This document shows positions 54,519 through 64,000 of a stretch of DNA of 64,000 nucleotides, piece after piece. The stretch is taken from NCBI GenBank assembly GCA_026367775.1, contig CP111157.1, positions 1,612,001 through 1,676,000 of the forward strand. The letters are read 5' to 3'. Below the pieces are notes generated by a model. That model was not told the DNA's origin. It did not search any database and saw only the letters and a program-made list of their open reading frames with translations. The DNA comes from Exserohilum rostratum. Taxonomy: Eukaryota > Ascomycota > Dothideomycetes > Pleosporales > Pleosporaceae. Position numbers and translations under genes: made by a program. How positions within the stretch are numbered: the stretch's first letter is position 1; each line of letters starts with the position of its first letter.

Positions 54519-57500
54519 TAGATAGTATAGTCTTAGTAAGCTATACTATATAAACTTTCTTACTACTTTTTCTCAGATATTTTTAAAGTTAAAGGTACGC
54601 CTACTACTACTCTAAGTAGTATTACTTTCTCTCTATTACTTATATTTAGTGTATATTAGTAGTATCTTCTACTAAGAAGTTAAATATAGCCTCTTAAGCT
54701 TCGCTATTTATATAGGTAAAAGTTAGACTATAATAACTCTTATATATAGAGGATACTACTCACTATAGTAGTAGAAAAGTATCTTCTAGTATAGGTAGTA
54801 TAGATAAGTTTAGTGTAGCAATAATATTTAAATACTTCTCTTAGGATAGAATTTTTTCCTACTATCTACTCTATCTACTAGTACATATAGGAGTTAGGAG
54901 GCTAATTACTATATTAGGGTTACTTATTACCCTATACACTAGCACACTATATTATACTATTAAACTAGGTCCTATATAGGCTTTATATAGTTAGGTTACC
55001 TAGATAGTTTATTAGTAGAGTTATATTTACTAAGTTAGTAAATAATTATAAAATTTACCTTGAATAGAGCTAAATAGAATAAAACTAAGTAGTAATTAAT
55101 TAGTTTAATAGTTATAAACTATTAAAAGCTCTTATAATCTAGAATTATATTAGAATAGATTCCTTTTAAATATCTCTACTAGTATTAGGTACTTTTAGTT
55201 ATATCTACTAGCTCTTAGTTATAAGTATTATAAATATACTTAGTATTAGTTAGTTTATATAAGTAAAAGTTAACTAGCTACTTATATACTCTTCTTTTAT
55301 ATATTAGCTTAAAAAAGTAGTAATAGTAGCTATTAAAGTGTCTATATATACCTTTATATATCTTTTAGATTAATAGTAGATAAGTAATAGAGTTTTTATA
55401 AGAAAAGTTTTTAATTTCTTAAAAGTACGCTTTATACACTTATTTAGCTAGAATAGTAAACTTACTTCTATTTACTACGCCTAGCCTCCTTCTATTAAAG
55501 CTTAAGCTTTTCTAAGTTAACTTAGGATATAGTAAGGCTACTTTATAGAAGTTAATAATAAATTATCTATAGTAGTTTATAAAGCCTAAGAAGACTCTAA
55601 TATTCTATACTAGATAGAGTTTTAGCCACTCTTAGGCTATTCTAGTCTATTTTAGGTTAATACTTATTCTTTTAGAGCTAACTATATAGCCTAGGAATAC
55701 TATATATTAAGTATACTACTTCTACTTTATAATATTTAGTTAAAGCTCTTCTTATTTAAATTTATATAGAACTTTCTTTAAATACTTTATATATACTTCT
55801 CTTATATTAGAGAAAATTAAAATACTATCTTAGTATATAATATAAGTTATATCTACTAGGTTTATTAGAATATAGAAGATATAAGCTAAAACTATATAGA
55901 AGTATTTATAAGGTAAAAAGGTATTACTATATACTTAAAATAACTATACTTTATATAAAAAGTTATTTTCTACTTATCTACTCTCTTAATCTATACTCTA
56001 TAATATACCTCTTAAATATCTAGCTTAGGATAGATTTTAGCTTTTACTAATTTATTTAAGAACTCTATAAATAGAGGTAAGAAGTAATAGTCTTTAATAG
56101 TTATCTTACTTAGACCTTAATAGTCTATATATAACCTTATACTACTATCTTTTTTCTTAATAAAGAAGATAATAGTAACTTCTAGTAACTTTAAGTATCT
56201 TATTTATTCTCTTATAAGACACTTATCTAAGTACTAATAAAGAAATACTAATTTAGCCTTTAAGAGAATTTATAAGAGTTAGTAGAGTAATATAGTACTT
56301 TCTTATCTATATATTACTAAATTTTTAGTACTTAACTTAAAAATATTTAATAAATTCTTTTTAGAGCTAGAATTTATAGAATCTATATACTATAGTAGTA
56401 TATAGGGTTTATCAGTCTCTTCTAATCTAATTAAGCACCTTAAGCGTAATTTTAGCTATCTTAGCTATTATTATTCTCTCTAGAGTTTATTCTACTTCTA
56501 ATAAATACTAGGAGTGTGTAGACGTCTATTATAGGCGTCCTTATAGTCTTTTAAAGTTCTCTAGCCCTAGTTAATACTAACTTTAAGAATCTTATCTATA
56601 CTTAGGCTTTTTTACTTTTAAAGAGTTTATACCTACTTATATAGCTAATTTTAGAATAGTATAGATTAATATAAAGTTGTTCTAGATATATTTAGAATCT
56701 TTTAATCTTAGCTAGTATTAAAAGTATCTTTTACTCTATTATGCAATCTTTAAAGTAAGTAATAAAAGGCTATATAAGTATAAGTTTATATAGTTATATT
56801 TTTAAACCTACTTTACTTCTCTACTACTAATAATAGTAGAGATCTAACTTTTAGTCTATACTTTATAGCTTAGTTTACAAATAGAAGGTTTTATTAAGAT
56901 TTTTTATCTTTTAAGGTATTTTTTTAGTTAAAGTCTCTAACTTTAGCTATTATATTTAATTATAAAGTTAACTTTGCTTTAAAAGCCTCTCTTAGTAGAT
57001 ATAAGTCTATTAATAACTATATCTTAGTAATATAAGTAGAAAAAGTAGCTACTTACTTTCTAAGATTTTACCTTCTTCTAAATTATTATTAGGTTCTCTA
57101 GAGTTATGTATATTAGACTCTCTATAGCGTTTTATAATATGTTTAAGTTTTCTATATTAAAAGTAGATTTTATTAGAAAGTTTCCCTTTATTTCTAGTGT
57201 TATTACTCTAATTTTAGCCTATATAGTTTAGTCTATTACACCTAAGCTTTTTTAAAGTTTCTTAGATACCTTACTTATCTATAAGAGTTTTACACTAGAA
57301 GAGCTTATTTTCTTTATACTTTTAAGGTTTCTTATAGCTATATTAGTTTATATAATATTTATATAATTATTAATATCTATAATAAAGCTTTTTAACTAAA
57401 TATCTTATAGTAGAAGGTCTCTTTATACTATAAAGAGTAAAGCTCTTCTAAAATCTATAACTCTCTACTTTTTAAAGTAAAATTAGCCTAAATTAGTAAA

Positions 57501-57720
57501 AAGTATATCTAATTTAGATAGAAAGTTATTAGGGTTCTAAGTCTAGTTCTATTTAAAAGACTATTAAGCTTAATAGGCTATAAGCTTTCTTTACTCTTCT
57601 AGACCTAGTGTACTAAGTATTACTATTTAAAATACTATCTAAGTTAGTTACTTTTACTTGCTTCTCTAATACTTATCCTACGAGTTCGCGATTAATAGTG
57701 TTTTAGTATATTTAATATAA
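54519..57720 (-). mobile_element. RIP-degraded Gypsy-type retrotransposon fragment, minus strand
   Basis: Reverse complement around 55815-55835 reads Y-stop-DSILIF, the remains of the YxDDILIF reverse transcriptase core. At 55520-55596 it reads VFLGFINYYR-stop-FIINF, the region where RT joins RNase H in Gypsy elements. Upstream pol and gag would lie toward 57.7 kb. Dense stops and lack of CpA/TpG show RIP. LTRs were not found, and 3.2 kb is too short for a full element, so it is a fragment cut by neighbouring insertions. Confidence 0.65.
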
Positions 57721-59689
57721 TATCTTCTACTACTAATAGTACTACTCTACTAAGTGTACTACTTTTTCTTAGTATTACGAACTTTATATATAAAAGACAA
57801 TGCCTTAATAATAGAAGATAATATTAACTTAGAAAGAAAGTAGAATTACTCTTACTATTTAAGCCTATTATATAGGCTAGTTTAAAAATATCTAGTATAC
57901 TATAGTAGCTTATAACGTCTATTATTAGTAGATCTCTTAGTAGCTTTAAAGAAATACTTTTTAACTTATAATGTAGCTAAATTACTAAAAAATAACTAAA
58001 TCTATAGACTAGACTATTATATAATATATTCTTAACCTAGATTTATAGAGATTTACCCTCTATCTATATAGAGTAGTAAATATAGTAGAGAAACTACTAC
58101 GCGTATAAGATAGCTAGCCTTTAAGTAAGAACTAGCTAAAGTAGTTTATATTATATATAGATAAGCTTAAAATGGTATTTAATTAAGTAAAGGATTAATA
58201 GAGAGTTTAGTAAAAAGACTTAAAGATAATTTTATATATTATTTAAGCTTATATAAAAGATAATTAAGAATTATAGAGTTTATTTAGATAACTTTTATAA
58301 CTTAAATAAGACTAGCTTTTAGATAAGTATAATTAGTTTATTAAAAGTAGTTATAAGAGTAGAGTATATTATAAGGCCTATACTTATTTAGCTAAGTAGT
58401 TATAAGTAAGTTATAGTTATCTAGAGTACTAATACTATGGAATATACTACTCTACTATTTATTATCTATAAGTAATCTATCTATATCTCTACTTAATATA
58501 AAGATATAGGTATACTTTATAATTAAAAGCTCTTAGTATTAGAGAATTACTAATTAAATAATAAGCTTACCTTAGTATAATTAAAGCACTTTAATAAGTA
58601 TATAAAGACGTGTTAAGTAGAGTTATATAGGCTATTTATTCTTAATAGCTATAAGAGCTACTTTAACTAAGAGTATAAGAACTACTATCTTATATAGAAG
58701 ATCTTTACTCTTTATATACTTACTTATTTATTGTATATACTTTAGCTACTTAATATTATCTACTTTTTACTTTTTAAGTAGAAGTACTCTTAACGCGTAT
58801 AAGACTTAGTACGCTACTATATCTAGTATATTAATAAGAAGCGCTTTCTTCTAGCCTTTTAAGGCGCGTTTTTTAATATATCTATATCTAATAACTATAA
58901 AAAAGCCTTTAAAGTAGTAAGGCTAGTTCCTATTAACGTTTATAGAGTTATTAACTACCTTAATATATATCTTTATAGTATTAAGCGTAGCTAATAATAT
59001 ATACTATCCTATATAGAGAATTAGTAGAACGCTAATTACTTATACCTTTTTAGTTATTATAGCCTAGTAGTATAGAGCTTAGTCCTAATATATACTCTAC
59101 TATAGTAATACTAGCTAAAAATACTTTAGTAGTCTAAAACACCTAGTAATCTATATAAATTTAGGTTATATTTAAAGCTTATAAGAGAATCTTTTATATA
59201 ACTACTAACTACTATATAAAAAAGCTTTTTAAAGCTTATTAAACAGGCTAAGAAGATACTATATAAAAATATACTAATAAAAGCTTATATATAAAAGCTT
59301 AAAGAGTAATAAATAGTAGAAATAAAGTAATAGAGGCGTAAAAGAAAGTAGATTTAGATAGCTAAAATACTAGACTTTAGTATAGGAGTTTTATAGGTAG
59401 CTAAAAGTGCTTCTACTAGTTATATAATATTAAAGAAGGCACATAGTAGAGGTAGTTATAAAAAAGCTCTACTAAGTTAATAGTACTATAGAACCTATAA
59501 GAGAGTAGGCTATAACGCCTATATATACTAAAAAGATATAGATAAAAATTCTATATTAGATATAAGTAAGTTATATAAAGTATCTATAGCTAGTATAGAG
59601 TAATTAAAGTTTTTATATATAATGTTTATTATACTAAGAAAAAGTAGTATACCTAGTAGAGTAGTACTCTTAGTAGTAGGATATATTAT
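57721..59689 (+). mobile_element. RIP-degraded Fot1-like transposon carrying a 105-bp insertion, about 1.97 kb
   Basis: Terminal repeats TACTCTACTAAGTGTACTAC (left) and AGTAGAGTAGTACTCTTAG (right) match the other copies of the family. A plus-strand transposase remnant at 58284-58320 reads DNFYNLNKTSF, where a functional copy would have D-E-T-G-F. Relative to 21488-22347, it has an extra segment around 58975-59100 containing the 105-bp repeat. Dead by RIP. Confidence 0.78.
58985..59089. repeat. 105-bp interspersed repeat, RIP-mutated copy
   Basis: Gap-free match to 15933-16037 with about 21 differences, all but one being the C-to-T or G-to-A changes expected from RIP. It lies inside a Fot1-like element. 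Confidence 0.75.
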
Positions 59690-60448
59690 ATAACTTTAAT
59701 AATAGCCTTCTAAAAGTCTTTTATATACTTAAAGGCACACTCTTAGTATATAAAATAGTAAACACCTATCTATATATTCCTCTAATATTAATTAAGAATA
59801 GGCTAGTAAATAGGTAGAGGAAGAGTCCTATATAAGGTACCCCTACTTCTATTCTTCTCCTAGCTCTATTAAGCTAGCTATTAAAGATAGAAAATACCTC
59901 TATACTATAAAGTTATAGATATTAGCTAATAGAGTATTCACTATACAAAAAGTTCCTCTCTACCTATTATATCTCAATAGTTATTAGAGAATATAGTTTT
60001 AGTAACTATATATCTAACCTAAACATAGGTAGCTATATAACTTTATAAATATTAGTTATATTAAGAAGCTTAGTATAGTAACCTAGCTTAGTTAGAAGCT
60101 AAGTAATATTAATCTAGTATTTATTTTATAATTAGCCTATAAGAAAAAAAAGTAAGTCCTACCTATTTACTAGCCTATATAAGCCTTACTTAATTAGCTT
60201 TTAGTATATAAGTTTTAAGCTTACTTTATTTATCTATATTAAAAGATTTTATTCTATACTCTACTAATAATTACTAATAAACTAAGGTACTTCTACTAAT
60301 ATTAAGTTTACTTATACTTTATAGTTAGATTACTACTAAGTTACTCTAAAAGAATAGCTTATTAGTTAATATTAAAGAAAAATTAATAGAATTACTAATA
60401 CTTATAATCTACTTATTAACTATATAATAGATCTTTAAATCTAGATTA
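59690..60448. other. AT-rich, RIP-degraded spacer
   Basis: No gene and no recognised element. A motif TAGGTAGAGGAAGAG at about 59811 resembles the hairpin arms at 16353. Confidence 0.4.
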
Positions 60449-60681
60449 ACATACCTTATAGGTTAGCCACCTATATAAGTTAGCTACCTACTTTTACTAA
60501 GACTATACTAAAACACCTACTACCTATAAATATTGTAATAACAATAGTAGTTATAGCTATTTAGTAAATGTTAAATATAGCTTACTTTTTAAGCTCTTAA
60601 ATAGAACGCGAATCTCTTAGAGTAATACGCTATAGCTATCTTTAATATCCCTTTCAAGACACTAGGTAATTAATACACTAG
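60449..60681 (+). mobile_element. Left end of a third copy of the 33535-35396 Fot1-like element
   Basis: Follows 33535 onward for about 230 bp (AACATACCTTATAGGTTAGC), then breaks exactly where a TGTTACTCG LTR start appears. The rest of the transposon should lie beyond the retrotransposon, outside the window. Confidence 0.72.
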
Positions 60682-63600
60682 TGTTACTCGTAATAAGAAG
60701 GATTCTCTCCTTAACGCGGGATAATAGGGTTAGAGACTAACCACGTCCACGTTAGAAGGTAATAGCTATTACAAGGCTTAGAGTTATATAGTATACTATC
60801 TTACTAAGGCTAGCTATCTAGGATAGTAGCGTGTATTAGAATAGTAGTGCTATTATAACTATCCTACTAAAATAGAATAGATAAAATAGTAGAACCTAAG
60901 GTAATAGGTATAAGAATAGGTTAGATTTTATTATTACACTTATTATAGTTAACCTATTAATAGTTTATCTCTTACTTAGATTAATACTAGTTATTCTACT
61001 CTATAGAATTTATTATTTATTCTTTTAATTAAATCTTATAACTCTTTTCTACCTAGTACTTTATAAATAATTTTATAGACTACTACTTTAGTCTACTTAC
61101 TTTAACCTAGACTAAGACTAAAGAAGTATAGCTAAACCCTATATAATACTTTAACTACTACTAAGTCTTTATAAAAGAATTAACTAATAGTATACCTAAT
61201 TAAGATTTAAAATATCTTACAACTACTCTTAATCCTAGGCTAGTACTAGAGAGCTAGTTTAAGGTCCTAAACTAGTGCTAAATCTAGTAATTAACAATAA
61301 AATGCTAACTCTAAGTAATAATAAAGATAATAATAACGCATTAAACTTATAAGAGTTATAGAATCTTAGGTAATAGGCTATAATTTATACCTAATAGATA
61401 GCTAGTATATAAAAAATAATTAACTAGCTTATAAGTTAGCTAATAGCTACCTTAAATAAAAAAAAGTCTATTATAAAGCTTAAAATAGCGGCACTTAAGA
61501 AGTTTAATAGAACCTATACTAAACTATAGATATTCCTTACTAATATTAACTTATACTATAAGTATAATAGAGTACTAATAAACTAAAATAAGATTTTTAT
61601 AATAAGTACTTATATAAAAGGTAGAGTAGCTAAATAAATAAAACTCTATATTAAGGACTTCTTAAAGGACGTAGATAACCTAAGAACTAAAAGTAAAATC
61701 TAAAGAATATTTAGAAACTAGAATAACTTTAAGAAGAAGATAGGATAGATCTTTAAAGAAGTAGATAAAAAGAACTAAGTAGAGAAAGTAATTACTTACT
61801 TAAAGTAGACTATATTAGTCTTAGTATATATAGTAAAGTTTAAATAGCTATAAATATAAATTAATTAGGATAATACTATGCTATAAGCTATATTTAAGGT
61901 AGGTCTAAAGGAAAATATAAAAGATAGTCTTTTACACTATAAGAAGCTAAAAATACTTTAGGCTCTAATAGAGCTAGCTATATAAATTAACTATAGGCTA
62001 TAAGAAAGATATAAGTAAAGGAAACGCTTATTTAAGCCTACGCTAGTAAATATAAAAAAGTAATGTTATAGTAAAGATAAAGATAGTAATACTATTATAA
62101 TAGGTAAGGTGTAAAAGAATAAGAACTAGAACACCTAAAGGAAGGGCTAAAATAGTCTTTCTAAGGAAGAACACTAGAAGTGTTATTATAATAAAGTATA
62201 TCTTTAATATAGTAAATAAAAACACTTTACTAAAGACTATAAGAATAAAGTTAAGTAAGTAATAGTTAAGATTAAAATAATTAGGTGTAGAATACCTTAC
62301 CTATAAGATATAGAACCTAATACTATACTTAGTAACTTAGATTTATATAAAGAAGTATAATAGAAGTTAGATAAGACTTTTAAGATAGTATAAGAAGCTA
62401 TAAGTCTAAAGGACTTTAAGTAAAATAACTTACTACTAATAGATTATAGAGTTAAAGGGGCTAAAGTATAACACTACTTAAGAAACTAACTATACTAGAT
62501 ATATAGAGACGCTATATACTAAGCTAATAATTACACTCTTAAAGACTAAATTATTATTATAGGACCTAACTCTAATAAAATTAGATATTAAGTAGTTTAT
62601 AAGTAACCTAGCTTTAGAGACCTTAAAGTAGATGTTAAAAAAAGGAGTACTTATACATTTAAAGAATAAATAGAGTAATATAAGCGCCTATATTAGGTTA
62701 ACTATAAGATATAGTGCAACTACTACTTAAAGAAATATAAAAGTACTAAAGATAATAAAGATAATTACTACTATACGTAATTATAGTATAATAAGTATTA
62801 AGTAGATAGATACTATATACATATATAAGAGAAGTAGTAAGTATATTAAGAACTATACTAGTTCTAGTTTAAAGATATTAATAATTACTATAAGAAGAAA
62901 TAAAAGAATACTAAAAAAGTAGATAATTTCTACTATAGTATAATAATAGTATTAGAGTATATAGTAAAGAACTATTATATGCATTACTAAGAGATGCTAA
63001 AAGTAATAATAACTTAGATATAAGCTATATTAGTAGTAATAGTAAAACTAGTTCCTTATAAGTTTATATATTAGTTATTTTATTATAACTATATATACTA
63101 AGCACACTATAACGCTAAGATAGACTATAGGTATTTCCTTAAGAGAAAGGGAAAGTAGTTAAAAAACTAAAATACTACTAAGGATAAAGTTATACTAGTA
63201 AAGGTAGTCTAAAAATAACCTATATAGGAGTTAAGAGTATAAAAATATAGAATTTTAGACTTTAAGTAATAGTTCTTATAAATAGATATTGCGTAATAGT
63301 AACTATAAATAGTAGTACTATATAAACTATAATCTTACCCTAAGTAGTAGAGATATATAAAATACTCTATTAGACTAAGAAGATACTAATACGAGTAGTA
63401 TTAGCTAATAATAGCCTAATTGCATATAGGAATAGCATAATAAGACTAAAGACTAAGGTAGTGCTAATAGATTTAGCAGAGATAGAAAGTTAAGAGATAA
63501 TTAATATAATAGATCTTAAAGAAGAAGATATATTAATAGGCTATAACTAATTATTAAAGCATAATCTAACTATAGATTAGTAGAAATAGATAATACTTAA

Positions 63601-64000
63601 AAGAGAACCTATATATAAAGTTACTAGAGTATAAAAAAAAATAAACCTAATTATCTAGAGCTTACTTAAAAATAAAAAAATAAGTATAATCTTACTATAT
63701 AAGATTGTAAAAATCTATATAAAAGACTCTTAGAGAGTAGAAGTTATTTAGTTAAAATAAGTTATAACTATAAAGAAAGAACTAGTACTATAGTTAGTAA
63801 TACTAATAAAATACTAGATAAATAAGTTTAGAGAACTATTTAAGAAAAACAAAGTAATAGACCTAGTAGAATATTAGAACTAGAATTATAAGATTATCCT
63901 TAAAAATAGAGCTAAGTTAAGCTTAAAAGAAATATACTCTATATCACCTAAGTATAACGCTAAGCTATAAAAGTACTTCTAAAAGAATTTAAAAAAGGGA
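60682..64000 (+). mobile_element. RIP-degraded Gypsy-type retrotransposon, continues past the window
   Basis: Begins with a TGTTACTCG LTR start. The first about 250 bp are less AT-rich than the rest. On the plus strand near 63480-63590 a protease remnant reads IDLKEEDILIGYN-stop-LLKHNLTID, like the end of Gypsy aspartic proteases. Near 63830-64000 an RT start is readable (KFRELFKKNKVIDL, then IYSISPKYNAKL, then NLKKG). CCHC-like residues may be present near 62175 but are too decayed to trust. Stops are dense and CpA/TpG almost absent. The LTR end was not defined. Confidence 0.7.

Noticed and set aside
62043..62225. Hydrophobic minus-strand frame
   Set aside because: Chance frame in RIP-degraded AT-rich DNA, antisense to a dead Gypsy element.

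Overview
The window looks like nuclear DNA of a filamentous ascomycete, most likely a Dothideomycete such as a member of the Pleosporales (inference). The genes carry short GT-AG introns of about 46-100 bp. Gene families are typical of such fungi: HET, RTA1, DUF4149, DUF4267, GT90/CAP10 and GT69/CAP59. GC-balanced gene blocks alternate sharply with AT-rich blocks almost devoid of CpA/TpG, the signature of repeat-induced point mutation (RIP).

Layout. 1-15.7 kb is a gene-dense block: a sterol-glucosyltransferase-like protein, a small two-exon hypothetical gene, a DUF4149 membrane protein, two convergent eEF1A-methyltransferase-type genes (EFM7-like and EFM4), a DUF4267 membrane protein, a broken succinate dehydrogenase subunit C paralogue, an MFS transporter and an RTA1-family protein. 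16.0-22.3 kb is a nest of RIP-degraded Fot1/pogo-like DNA transposons. 22.7-25.5 kb is a small island with a HET-domain pseudogene and a cysteine-rich secreted protein (effector candidate). 25.97-29.75 kb is a RIP-degraded unit bounded by very long inverted repeats. 30.8-33.5 kb holds a GT90/CAP10 glycosyltransferase. 33.5-37.3 kb holds two RIP-degraded Fot1-like elements. 38.1-42.7 kb holds a polytopic membrane protein and a GT69 (CAP59/CMT1-type) glycosyltransferase. 43.1-64 kb is transposon-dominated.

The most striking object is a 7,357-bp Gypsy-class LTR retrotransposon (45552-52908). It has identical 195-bp LTRs, a perfect 5-bp target duplication (ACTTA), open gag and pol frames, and a C-terminal chromodomain. 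It shows no RIP, although it sits inside an extensively RIP-mutated Fot1-like element. Ten bases just after its 5' LTR are the exact complement of LTR sequence lying about 30 bp downstream of a TATA box, which suggests Tf1/MAGGY-type self-priming. Its leader also contains five hairpins sharing a TNGT loop with varying but paired stems.

The housekeeping-like block and the transposon-embedded islands appear to be different genome compartments. The islands carry the genes expected in a fast-evolving compartment: an incompatibility gene, a secreted Cys-rich protein and surface-glycan enzymes. Gene models come from reading splice sites and frame continuity by eye. Family assignments come from recognised motifs; no database search was run.
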